Source: Actinomycetota bacterium
GTDB taxonomy: Bacteria; Actinomycetota; Actinomycetes; Actinomycetales; Microbacteriaceae
NCBI GenBank assembly: GCA_018268455.1
Contig: JAFDWM010000017.1
Location: 1-38,332, forward strand
Length of the DNA: 38,332 nucleotides
Direction: 5' to 3'
Below are positions 9,209 through 16,297 of this stretch, piece after piece (within the stretch, counting starts at the first letter, position 1; the number at the start of each line of letters is the position of its first letter). The translations under genes and the position numbers were made by a program. The notes under the pieces are model-generated. The model made no database searches. It saw only the letters and a list, made by a program, of their open reading frames with translations, and had not been told where the DNA came from.

Positions 9209-9749
9209 CGGCGAGACGGCGCCCCCGCCGAACGCGAGCGATGCCGCAGTGTGGTGGAGGTCGTGAGGGGTACGCGGTCGCTTGGCGCGACCAGGGCCAA
9301 ATCGGATTGTGCCGTGGGCAGGTTGTATGGGCGTCCTCAACGGCGGCCAGCCAGACAGCCGCGTGCCGTGTGCGATCGGCGTGGTGCCCCACGATGCTCC
9401 CGATCTTGATCAGCATGACGGTGAACGCAGCAGCGAAGACGATCGCACCCCACAGCGCCCATGCGCCGTACGACGACGACAACGCTGCGAGCACAATGGT
9501 TGCTACGGCCAGCCAGGTCGTCAACAGCGACCAGGCGGAGGTTAAGTCAGCGCTCGTGCACCAACGAAGACCATTAACGACCGATTGATAATGGCCTGGT
9601 CGGCTCCGCCTTGCGGCGACTAGCTTCGATATTGTCCGCGGCGTTGGCCATTCGCTGATGTCGGGCCACAAATCGCGAGCTTCGTTCATGACCCCATTGG
9701 GAGCGTGTGCCCACGACACCGGCTCTCCCCGTCTCGGCGACTCTGCCAT
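9209..9749 (-). pseudogene. Probable two-helix membrane protein gene of uncertain 3' end (possible gene remnant)
   Basis: The minus-strand frame starting at 9749 has a strong SD (AAGGGAG, 5 nt before the ATG) and encodes MAESPRRGEPVSWAH..., then residues of varied composition and two adjacent hydrophobic helices, LLTTWLAVATIVLAALSS and GAWALWGAIVFAAAFTVMLI, followed by an amphipathic stretch RTRHAAVWLAAVEDAH. After about 9300 the translation becomes arginine/proline-rich and non-protein-like. The frame stays open through the opposite-strand ligase gene to 8715, which is unlikely to be real. I therefore suspect a frameshift or lost 3' end. Base composition is less GC-rich than the neighbours. 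The alternative is an intact short membrane protein ending by frameshift near 9210; function unknown. Confidence 0.35.
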
Positions 9750-9896
9750 CGCTCTCCCTTGCTGACTGTGCCTTCGAGTCTGACGACAAGGTATCGTGCG
9801 CGCTCCCGACCACGTACTGCGAGCCCTGAACTGGCAAGTCCCTCCAGGGCCCCGCGCCGCAGCACCGCGCTCTGACGGCTCCTGCACTCCCCCGGC

Positions 9897-11111
9897 TCAG
9901 CCGCCGATCGCCCGCCCATAGACCTCGAGCATCGCCGCGGTCCTCGACGACTGCCGGAAATCCGCGGCGACCTGCGGATCCGGCGCGGGCGCACCGCCGG
10001 CGGCGATGTCCGCGGCCGCGACGCGCAGCGTGTCCGCCAGGGCGGCGATCCGACCGGGCTCACCGTCAGCCGCGGGCACGGCCCACAGCCCGCCGCGCAG
10101 CTCACCCGCGATGTCGGGGTCGCTCACGACCGTCGGGGTGCCCAGGGTCGCCGCCTCGAACGGCGTCATCCCCTGCGTCTCGAAGCCGATCGAGGTCTGC
10201 ACGACGGCGTCGGCCGCCGCGATCCGGGCGAGCACATCGGCATAGCCGATCCGCCCCACGAAACGGATGCCGGGCCGCCCCGCGCGCGCGGCGATGCGCT
10301 CGGCGGCACGCCGCTCGCCTCCCCCACCGACGATCTCGATGTCGGCGTCGACGTCGCTCGCGACGACCGCCTCGAGGAACGGCAGCAGCCGCTTCTCCGG
10401 GCTCATCCGGCCGAGCCAGATGAACCGCGGCCGGCCCGGCACCCGCGCCGCCGGCGCTCCGGCGAGCACCTGCTCGCGCACCTCGTCGTCGATTCCGTTC
10501 CAGATCACATCGACGGATCCGAAGACGCCGTGTTGCTCGAGCCGACGCGCGAAGTGGCCCGACGGCGCGGTCACCGCGCGCGACTCCGCGGCGACCCCCG
10601 CGAGATACGCCCAGCCGTCGGCGCCGCGCGGCTGCGCCCCGATCCCGCGCAGCGCCCGCCGCCGCCACAGGTTGAGGGCGGCGAGCACCGGCCGGTGCAG
10701 CGGGGTCACCGCGGCGATGCCCACGTCGACGCGGTTGTGCATCGTGTGCACGGCGGGGATCCCGTGCCGGTGCGCGAAGCGATGCCCGATGAAGGCGCCC
10801 CAGAAGTCGGCCTGCACGTGCACGAGGTCCACGGGCGGACGGCGCGTGAGCGCCCGGTCGAGGATGCGGTCGGTGCGACGCCCCGGCCAGGTCAGGGAGT
10901 ACTCGCGGTCGGCCGTGATCGGGACGGAGGGGAGGTCGAGGTACGCCGGATCCGCGGCCGCCGCCGTATCGCGCGCGGCGGCATGCATGCGCGGCGCCAC
11001 CATCGTCACGGTGTGACCCGCCCGCTCCAGGTACTTCCGCTGCAGCCGCATCGAGACCTGCGCTCCGCCGAGGGACTCGGCGTGCTGGTCGCCGAAGAAG
11101 ACGATGTGCAT
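9897..11111 (-). CDS. GT4 family glycosyltransferase
   Basis: A 404-residue GT-B fold, retaining glycosyltransferase of the GT4 type, likely adding a sugar from a nucleotide-sugar donor to a cell-envelope glycolipid or polysaccharide on the cytoplasmic side. Seen are the N-terminal glycine-rich acceptor loop in FFGDQHAESLGGAQVSMRL, HVQADFWGAFIG, the donor-domain start RFIWLGRMSPEKRLLPFLEA, and the E-x7-E motif in ETQGMTPFEAATLGTP. It lies 6 nt downstream of the second GT4 gene and is cotranscribed with it. Acceptor and sugar are unknown; mannosyl transfer in envelope lipid synthesis is a reasonable guess only. Confidence 0.9.
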   Translation of the reverse strand: MHIVFFGDQHAESLGGAQVSMRLQRKYLERAGHTVTMVAPRMHAAARDTAAAADPAYLDLPSVPITADREYSLTWPGRRTDRILDRALTRRPPVDLVHVQADFWGAFIGHRFAHRHGIPAVHTMHNRVDVGIAAVTPLHRPVLAALNLWRRRALRGIGAQPRGADGWAYLAGVAAESRAVTAPSGHFARRLEQHGVFGSVDVIWNGIDDEVREQVLAGAPAARVPGRPRFIWLGRMSPEKRLLPFLEAVVASDVDADIEIVGGGGERRAAERIAARAGRPGIRFVGRIGYADVLARIAAADAVVQTSIGFETQGMTPFEAATLGTPTVVSDPDIAGELRGGLWAVPAADGEPGRIAALADTLRVAAADIAAGGAPAPDPQVAADFRQSSRTAAMLEVYGRAIGG

Positions 11112-11117
11112 CCGGGG

Positions 11118-12353
11118 CTACTCGGGCAGCGGCTCGTCGCGGTACAGCGCCTCGAACGTGTCCAGCGTGCGGTTGATGTCGTGCACGGCCACGCCGTCGA
11201 GCGACGCGTGCTGCATGCGCTCGTACTCGGCCGGATCCGCGGTGAGCACGTCGGTCAGCCGCGCCGCCAGCTCGTTGACGTTGCCCGGCTCGAACAGATA
11301 GCCGTTCTCCCCGTCGTGCACGAGATGCGGCAGCGCCACGGCGTCGGCGGCGACGATCGGCAGGGCCGACGCCATCGCCTCCATCGTCGCGATGGACTGC
11401 AACTCGGCGATCGACGCGATCACGAACAGCGAGGCGCGGCTGAGCAGGGCGCGCAGCTGCTCGTCGGTCGTGCGGCCGTGGAAGGTGACCCGGTCGGCGA
11501 GCCCGAGCTGCTGAGTGAGCGCCTCGAGCTGCTTGCGCTGGTCGCCGCCGCCGACGATGTCGAAGCTCACGTCGAGCGCCGGATCCATCTTCGTCATCGC
11601 CTTGAGGATGACCTCGACCTGCTTCTCGGCGGTGAGCCGGCCGACGAACACGATGCGGTTCTTCTCGCGCGGCCCGATGACCGGCGTGTACTGGCTGCGG
11701 TCGATGCCGCAGCTCACCGGGATCACACCCTCGACGTCGATCGTGCGCTCGAGGAAGTCGGCGGCGCGGCGGGTCGGCGTGGTCACGGCGCGGGTGAGCG
11801 CGAACGTGCGCGCGGCGTCGGCCCAGGCGAGCTTGAGCACGATGTCGTCGATGAACTTCGGCATCGTAGTGTGGTCGAGGATGTTCTCGGCCATCACGTG
11901 GTTCGTCGCGATCACCGGGATGCCACGTTGGTGCGCGATGCGCGACAGACCGCGCCCGATGACGATGTGCGACTGGATGTGCACCACGTCGGGCTGCACC
12001 TCGTCGAGCACTCGGCGGGCGTAGTACTTGGAACGCCACGGCCACACGAAGCGCAGCCAGTCGTGCGGCGCCCACCGGATCGACGGCAGCCGGTGCAGGG
12101 TCATCGCCTCGCCCTCGATCACCTCGATGCGGGGCTTGGCACGCCGATACGCCTGGTTGGGGGCGACGACGTGCACGTCGTGCCCGCGCTGCACGAGGCC
12201 GGCGGCGAGGCGCTCGGTGAAGCGAGCGGCGCCGTTCACATCGGGCGAGAAGGTGTCGGCGCCGATGAGGATCCGCAGTGGGCGGTGCCGACCGCTGATT
12301 GCGGACGAGGTCTCGGCGGAGTCCGAGGGGCGATGATCGCCGGGAGAAGTCAC
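11118..12353 (-). CDS. GT4 family glycosyltransferase (mannosyltransferase-like)
   Basis: A 411-residue GT-B fold enzyme. The N-terminal domain has ILIGADTFSPDVNGAARF (acceptor loop), VHIQSHIVIGRGL and ATNHVMAENIL; the C-terminal donor domain has VFVGRLTAEKQVEVILKA, FDIVGGGDQRKQLE and the E-x7-E motif in AELQSIATMEAMASALP. This combination resembles actinobacterial mannosyl- and glucosyltransferases acting on diacylglycerol or phosphatidylinositol glycolipids, but the acceptor cannot be fixed. The start is a GTG at 12353. It is the first gene of a two-gene operon with the GT4 gene at 9897-11111. Upstream lie two 61-bp palindromic elements. Confidence 0.9.
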   Translation of the reverse strand: MTSPGDHRPSDSAETSSAISGRHRPLRILIGADTFSPDVNGAARFTERLAAGLVQRGHDVHVVAPNQAYRRAKPRIEVIEGEAMTLHRLPSIRWAPHDWLRFVWPWRSKYYARRVLDEVQPDVVHIQSHIVIGRGLSRIAHQRGIPVIATNHVMAENILDHTTMPKFIDDIVLKLAWADAARTFALTRAVTTPTRRAADFLERTIDVEGVIPVSCGIDRSQYTPVIGPREKNRIVFVGRLTAEKQVEVILKAMTKMDPALDVSFDIVGGGDQRKQLEALTQQLGLADRVTFHGRTTDEQLRALLSRASLFVIASIAELQSIATMEAMASALPIVAADAVALPHLVHDGENGYLFEPGNVNELAARLTDVLTADPAEYERMQHASLDGVAVHDINRTLDTFEALYRDEPLPE

Positions 12354-12507
12354 GTGGTTGCTGCCTTTGCTGGGCCGCGGGGTGCTGGCTTCGAGCGCCG
12401 CGGAGAGGGCCTGGATCGGGCGCGAGCAACTCTACCCGAGGGCGCTGGGGATGCCCGGGAGGCGGATCCGCGTGCGCGATCACCCGCGGGTGCCGGATCC
12501 CGCTCCT

Positions 12508-12568
12508 GCTCCCGTCGCAGAAGTCGTCGCTCGAGTCGCCGGCGAGCGACAGCATTCGCGACGGGAGC
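12508..12568. repeat. 61-bp palindromic element, copy 1
   Basis: Terminal 11-bp arms GCTCCCGTCGC and GCGACGGGAGC are perfect reverse complements. An inner stem GTCGCTCG / CGAGCGAC surrounds the centre. The total length of 61 bp equals the copies at 12582 and 18443. Confidence 0.92.
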
Positions 12569-12581
12569 AAGTCCCGCCCCT

Positions 12582-12642
12582 GCTCCCGTCGCAAAAGGCG
12601 TCGCCCGTGACGCTGACCAGCGACAGATTTCGCGACGGGAGC
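12582..12642. repeat. 61-bp palindromic element, copy 2
   Basis: Same 11-bp arms as copy 1, only 13 bp away, same orientation. Inner stem GTCGC / GCGAC with weaker flanks. The arm-proximal bases CAAAA and ATTTC are shared in pattern with the other copies. Confidence 0.92.
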
Positions 12643-12662
12643 GGAATCCCAGGCTGCGGTTC

Positions 12663-12674
12663 TACGCTCGGAGC
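12663..12674 (+). promoter_or_regulatory. Leaderless promoter of the hypothetical gene at 12675
   Basis: TACGCT (12663-12668) lies 6 nt before the ATG, with no SD, which fits leaderless transcription. The -35 region falls in the trailing edge of palindromic copy 2 and is not recognisable. Confidence 0.5.
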
Positions 12675-13265
12675 ATGCGCCTTGCCGCCGACGCCGACCC
12701 CGCCCGCTGGATCCCCGTGACCGGATCCCTGGGCTTCAAGGGGCGCCGGCATCGCAAGGCCGCCATCGGCATGCTGCTCGGTCAGTTGAGCGGAGCGGCC
12801 GGCGCGACTCCGCGCCCGGGATCCGGTTTCGGCGCATGGGCGCTGAGCCAGGCGGCGCCGTTCCTGATGCGCAAGGCCGACGGCCGCGTGCTGGTGTGGA
12901 CCTGGAGGGATGAACCGGAGCTCATCGTGGCGATGGCCAGCGCCCAGGAACTCACCCCGCAGCTGCGCACGGCGCGCGCGATGATGCCGATGGAGTCCGA
13001 CGACACTGAGGCGTTCCGCAACCCCTACCTCGGCCAGGGCGAGAAGCTCGTGGTGCCGCTGCCGGTCGAGCCGGGCGCACCGCCCTTCGCGACCTACACC
13101 TGGGACACCGGCACACACCTCGTCACACTGCAGGCGATGTGCGCCGACCGCGAGCGCTTCGGCACCGTGATCGGATCCGTCGATGAGATCGCCCGCACAC
13201 TGCGCACGATCGACGACCTCAGCGTCGGCGAGGCCGGCCCCGTGCTGCGCCTGCCGCCGGCGTGA
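12675..13265 (+). CDS. Conserved hypothetical protein, cytosolic
   Basis: A 196-residue protein starting MRLAADADPARWIPVTGSLGFKGRRHRKAAI. I do not recognise its family. It has no signal peptide or membrane helix; composition is ordinary for this genome, with a probable mixed alpha/beta fold (for example DGRVLVWTWRDEPELIVAMA, then GEKLVVPLPVEPGAPP). Clean GC3-rich codon use supports that it is real. The ATG at 12675 is chosen because of a -10 hexamer 6 nt upstream; the frame is open far upstream but there it runs through palindromic elements and antisense to glycosyltransferase genes. It is convergent with the MmcQ-like gene, ending 33 nt from it. Confidence 0.75.
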   Translation: MRLAADADPARWIPVTGSLGFKGRRHRKAAIGMLLGQLSGAAGATPRPGSGFGAWALSQAAPFLMRKADGRVLVWTWRDEPELIVAMASAQELTPQLRTARAMMPMESDDTEAFRNPYLGQGEKLVVPLPVEPGAPPFATYTWDTGTHLVTLQAMCADRERFGTVIGSVDEIARTLRTIDDLSVGEAGPVLRLPPA

Positions 13266-13298
13266 GTCCGCCCACCTGAGCCGATCCTGCGCGAGACA

Positions 13299-13718
13299 TC
13301 ACTTTCCGCACGAGAGCCCGCGCTCGTCGAGCCAGGCACGCGCGACGGCTTTCGGTGCACGCAGCAGCCAGGCGTCGGCGATGACCTCGCCGAGGTGATC
13401 GCGCGCGATCGCGTCGAGCCGCAGCAGCACGGCGGGGTAGCCCGTGAAGTGCGGGATGGTGAAGAAGACGTCCGGATCCGCCGCGATCAGCTCCACGGCG
13501 AGGGTCGCGGTCTCCGTCTGCACCGCGAGCACCGGACCCTCCGGCCAGGCGCGACCGAGTTCGGCGAGCTGGGCCAGATCCGTCTTCCGCGGCCCGCGCA
13601 TCCATGCGACCTGGCCACCGTTGCAGCGCCAGGCCGGCTCCCCGGTATGCCCGCCGATGCGCTCCTCGACGCCGGGCAGTGCAAGAGCGAGCGCACGGAC
13701 ATCGTCGATCGTCGCCAT
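13299..13718 (-). CDS. MmcQ/YjbR family DNA-binding-fold protein
   Basis: A 139-residue member of the MmcQ/YjbR family (CyaY-like fold). Typical features are the N-terminal DVRALALALPGVEER, the GxP-W-R region GEPAWRCNGGQVAWMR, the FFTIPHFTGYPAVLLRLD core, and the C-terminal helix with WLLRAPKAVARAWLDERG. Function is not known despite the family name; some members are described as DNA-binding. It stands alone on the minus strand. An 85-bp palindromic element at 13760-13844 separates it from the 3' end of rskA. Confidence 0.85.
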   Translation of the reverse strand: MATIDDVRALALALPGVEERIGGHTGEPAWRCNGGQVAWMRGPRKTDLAQLAELGRAWPEGPVLAVQTETATLAVELIAADPDVFFTIPHFTGYPAVLLRLDAIARDHLGEVIADAWLLRAPKAVARAWLDERGLSCGK

Positions 13719-13759
13719 GGATCCGATCCTCCCCCGCCCTCACCCCGGCCTCAAGGGCT

Positions 13760-13844
13760 GCGACGGATGCACGGATCTGCGACGGGTGCGGGATCCCCGC
13801 GCCGGATCCGTCCTGCGTCCGTCGCAGGATCCTGCATCCGTCGC
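13760..13844. repeat. 85-bp nested palindromic element downstream of rskA
   Basis: Outer arms GCGACGGATGCA and TGCATCCGTCGC are perfect 12-bp complements. Inside, a second pair begins GGATCTGCGACGG and GTCCGTCGCAGGATCC. The word GCGACGG is shared with the 61-bp family arms but length and inner sequence differ. It may act as the terminator of sigK-rskA. Confidence 0.8.
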
Positions 13845-13872
13845 CCGCGCCGCGCGCTCCGGGCGCGATCAG

Positions 13873-14766
13873 TCAGGCGGTCGGGATGACGATGATCGGC
13901 CGGCTCGTGGGCTTGCCCGTCGGCGAGCCCCCGGCCGGTTCCACGGTCACGGCGATCGCGTCGCCGGCGTGCATGGCGCCAGTCAGCTGTGCGGTCGTCG
14001 TTCCCGGCCCGGCAGCGAAGGTGCCGGCCGACACGGGCGCGTCACCCCGCACGAACCACAGCTCGTACGTCTGCTTCGCGTCCAGCGGCTTGAGTCCGTC
14101 GGAAACGAGCACTGCGGCGCCCATCGAGGCCGACCAGTGCGCGGTCGCATGCCCCCCGGAGGGCAGCGCCATGGTCTTCTGCGCCGCATCGGGCGCGTTC
14201 TCGATCCGGTCGAGGGCGACGACGGCCGCCGGGCGCAGCAGCTGCGGGACCACCACGGAGGCGGCCACGCCGAGACCGACGATCAGCACGAGGCACGCGG
14301 CCAGCGCGAACAGCACCCGTCGCGGCCGACGCCGCGTTCCCTCGCCCCCGGTCGCGGATGCGTCGCGCGCACGCTCCTGCGGAATCGGATCCTGAGCCTC
14401 GTCGCGCACGACCTCGGGCACGGGCGCAAAGGCGGGCGCAGCGACGCCCGATGCCGCCACGCCCTCGGCCGCCGCCCCGGGCGCGACCTCACCCTCACCC
14501 TCGGGCTCGCCCTCGGCCACACGCTCACGATCGGGGTTCTGGGGCGTGATCGCGATGCGGGCGAGGAGCGCGTCGCGCAGCGCCGGAGGAGGCGCGACGG
14601 GCGAGGCGCCCTCGGCGAGGAGCGCGGCGGTGTCCGTGTCGTCCTCGGCGATCGGCGACCATTCGGGGTGCGCGGCGAGCGCGGCCCGGTAGCGCCGCTC
14701 GTCCTCCGCCGACAGCGCCCCGAGACTGTGGCCCGCGGCCAGCTCGGCGAACTCCGGCTCGTTCAT
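13873..14766 (-). CDS. rskA: Anti-sigma-K factor RskA
   Basis: Single-pass membrane regulator that holds SigK inactive until regulated proteolysis. The 297 residues have an N-terminal cytosolic helical domain (FAELAAGHSLGALSAEDERRY) without the zinc Cys/His set, a long acidic Glu/Pro/Ala-rich linker at ~75-140, one transmembrane helix (VLFALAACLVLIVGLGVAASVVV, about 150-172), and an extracytoplasmic RskA domain with the core WSASMGAAVLVSDGLKPL, QTYELWFVRGDAPVSAGTF and IAVTVEPAGGSPTGKPT. The ATG at 14766 overlaps the sigK stop (ATGA), so the pair is translationally coupled. The linker is longer than in the mycobacterial protein. Confidence 0.93.
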   Translation of the reverse strand: MNEPEFAELAAGHSLGALSAEDERRYRAALAAHPEWSPIAEDDTDTAALLAEGASPVAPPPALRDALLARIAITPQNPDRERVAEGEPEGEGEVAPGAAAEGVAASGVAAPAFAPVPEVVRDEAQDPIPQERARDASATGGEGTRRRPRRVLFALAACLVLIVGLGVAASVVVPQLLRPAAVVALDRIENAPDAAQKTMALPSGGHATAHWSASMGAAVLVSDGLKPLDAKQTYELWFVRGDAPVSAGTFAAGPGTTTAQLTGAMHAGDAIAVTVEPAGGSPTGKPTSRPIIVIPTA

Positions 14767-15362
14767 GCGTTCACCCCCCAGTGCGTCCGCAGACGCGTGA
14801 GTCCGTCTCTCATGCGGGTCTTCACCGTTCCCAGCGGCGAACCCGTGATGGTGGCGATCTCGCTCTGCGAGTATCCGCCGTAGTACGCGAGCACCAGCGC
14901 CTCGCGCTGCGCGTCCGGGAGGGCCGAGAGGGCGTCGACCACCCGGTCCGCCTCGATCGAGAGCTCCGCCTGCTCGGCGACGCTGTCATGGGCGACATCG
15001 AGGTCGCGCGCGCCGATGCGCACGTCGCGGTCGGCGCTGGACTGCGAGGCCCGCACTCGGTCCACCGCCCGCCGGTGCGCGATCGTCAGGATCCAGGTCC
15101 TCCCCCGTCCCCTGTCCGAGGAGAAGCGGGCGGCGCTCTGCCAGATCTCCAGGAAGACCTCCTGCAGCACCTCCTCGCTCTGCGAGCGGTTCACGACGAC
15201 GCGGAGGATGAGACCGAACACCCGCGAGGACAGCATGTCGTAGAGTTCGGCGAACGCCGACTGGTCCCCGGTGGCGATGCGCTCGAGCAGCGCGGATGCG
15301 AGGTCGTCGCCGCCGTCCTGCTCGGCGTGCTCCCGCTCGTCGATCACCATGACTTCCAGCAT
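14763..15362 (-). CDS. sigK: ECF RNA polymerase sigma factor SigK
   Basis: A 199-residue ECF sigma factor. Region 2 is visible in FAELYDMLSSRVFGLILRVV and EEVLQEVFLEIWQSAARFSS, with the -10 recognition part GRTWILTIAHRRAVDRVRAS; region 4 has LPDAQREALVLAYYGGYSQSEIA and the helix-turn-helix ending GTVKTRMRDGLTRLR. The start at 15362 follows AGGAGG at ideal distance; a second in-frame ATG at 15350 is less likely. It is cotranscribed with rskA. The adjacent FAS1 lipoprotein matches the MPT70/MPT83 class controlled by SigK in mycobacteria. I found no SigK-like promoter immediately upstream of sigK itself. Confidence 0.93.
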   Translation of the reverse strand: MLEVMVIDEREHAEQDGGDDLASALLERIATGDQSAFAELYDMLSSRVFGLILRVVVNRSQSEEVLQEVFLEIWQSAARFSSDRGRGRTWILTIAHRRAVDRVRASQSSADRDVRIGARDLDVAHDSVAEQAELSIEADRVVDALSALPDAQREALVLAYYGGYSQSEIATITGSPLGTVKTRMRDGLTRLRTHWGVNA

Positions 15363-15422
15363 GCCTCACCTCCTCGCCCGGCCCCGGCAATGTCCCGCGG
15401 ACGAGTGCCGCGGCGCCCCCGA

Positions 15423-15476
15423 CGATCGACGGGACCGCATGCTCAGGCGGTGCCTGTCCGCATGCGGTCCCGATCG
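15423..15476 (-). terminator. Strong hairpin terminator after the FAS1 lipoprotein gene
   Basis: An 11-bp perfect stem GGGACCGCATG (15431-15441) / CATGCGGTCCC (15461-15471) is extended by CGATCG on both sides with a 2-nt bulge, and the loop holds a small AGGC-ggt-GCCT stem. It lies 20 nt beyond the FAS1 stop codon and before sigK, insulating the two minus-strand units. Confidence 0.75.
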
Positions 15477-15496
15477 GTCTGACGAATACTCGGTGC

Positions 15497-16168
15497 TTAC
15501 TGGGCCGGGGGCATCAGGACGGTGTCGATGAGGTAGACGGTCGCGTTCGCGGTGTGCACGCCACCGCAGATCACGTTCGCGTCGTTCACCTTGAGGTTGT
15601 CCCCGGAGCCGGTCACCGTCACCTCGCCGCCCTCGACGGTCTTGTGCGTGCCGACGATGTCCTTCGGCGAGATCTGGCCGGCGACGACGTGATAGGTCAG
15701 GATCTTGCTGAGCGTGTCCGCGCCGGCGTCCGTCTTCAGCGTGTCGATGGTCGCGGGGTCGATCTTCTTGAATGCGTCATCGACGGGGGCGAACACGGTG
15801 AACTCGCTCCCGTTGAGCGTGTCGACCAGATTCACCTTCGGGTTGAGCTTGCCCGAGACGGCGGCGACCAGCGTGGTCAGCAGCGGGTTGTTGCTCGCGG
15901 CCGTCGCGACGGGATCCTGGGCCATCCCGGCGACGGAGCCCGCGCCGGACGGCACCTGCTGCGCGTAGGCCGCGCATCCGGGACCGACCAGATCCGCAGC
16001 GGGATCCATCGTCGGGGACGCGGCCGGCGCGCTGGATGACGGCTCCGACGACGAACCCGACGACGAGCCGGACATCGACGAACAACCCGTGAGGGCCAGG
16101 GCCGTGGCGGCCAGCAGGCTTGCGGCGGCGAGCGACGCCCTGGTGTGCAGGCGAACAGTGGATCGCAT
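15497..16168 (-). CDS. FAS1 (fasciclin) domain surface lipoprotein, MPT83/MPT70-like
   Basis: A 223-residue exported lipoprotein. Residues 1-28 form a signal peptide ending in the lipobox LTGC with C29; residues ~30-55 are a Ser/Pro-rich linker. One FAS1 domain follows (about 85-220), with the conserved blocks [38 protein letters not shown] and [15 protein letters not shown] pair of Cys (C65 region and VICGG) may form a disulphide as in MPT70-type proteins. FAS1 domains mediate adhesion or protein contacts. The gene is driven by a SigK-like promoter shared back to back with the molybdoenzyme gene and is followed by a strong terminator. Confidence 0.92.
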   Translation of the reverse strand: MRSTVRLHTRASLAAASLLAATALALTGCSSMSGSSSGSSSEPSSSAPAASPTMDPAADLVGPGCAAYAQQVPSGAGSVAGMAQDPVATAASNNPLLTTLVAAVSGKLNPKVNLVDTLNGSEFTVFAPVDDAFKKIDPATIDTLKTDAGADTLSKILTYHVVAGQISPKDIVGTHKTVEGGEVTVTGSGDNLKVNDANVICGGVHTANATVYLIDTVLMPPAQ

Positions 16169-16220
16169 GATCTTCTCCTTTGAGTGGTGCATCGCGACCG
16201 TTCCTCGGCCGACACGATGC

Positions 16221-16247
16221 GTTCGGAGCCGCACGCGCACCGGATTG
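16221..16247 (-). promoter_or_regulatory. SigK-like promoter of the FAS1 lipoprotein gene
   Basis: Minus strand: CAATCC (16247-16242), 15-nt spacer, CCGAAC (16226-16221). The same element order and spacing occur in the divergent promoter at 16264-16290. From memory the mycobacterial SigK consensus is CCATCC with a CGAAT-type -10. The 5' leader would be about 45 nt and contains AAAGGAGAAG as SD for the ATG at 16168. Confidence 0.6.
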
Positions 16248-16263
16248 GATCCGGCTCGGTGCA

Positions 16264-16290
16264 CCATCCGTTTCGTCGTCCACGACGAAC
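16264..16290 (+). promoter_or_regulatory. SigK-like, leaderless promoter of the molybdoenzyme gene
   Basis: CCATCC (16264-16269), 15-nt spacer, ACGAAC (16285-16290), then 7 nt to the ATG at 16298. The -35 matches the remembered mycobacterial SigK hexamer exactly, and the geometry equals the opposing promoter at 16221-16247. No SD precedes the ATG, consistent with a leaderless transcript. Confidence 0.62.
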
Positions 16291-16297
16291 CATCGGC

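Larger units (their letters stand above)
12354..12674. other. 321-bp intergenic region carrying two palindromic elements
   Basis: No gene. It separates the divergent GT4 operon (12353, minus) and the hypothetical gene at 12675 (plus). About 38% of it is two 61-bp palindromic elements annotated separately; a leaderless -10 lies at its right edge. The left part (12360-12500) shows no recognisable promoter for the GT4 operon. Confidence 0.7.
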
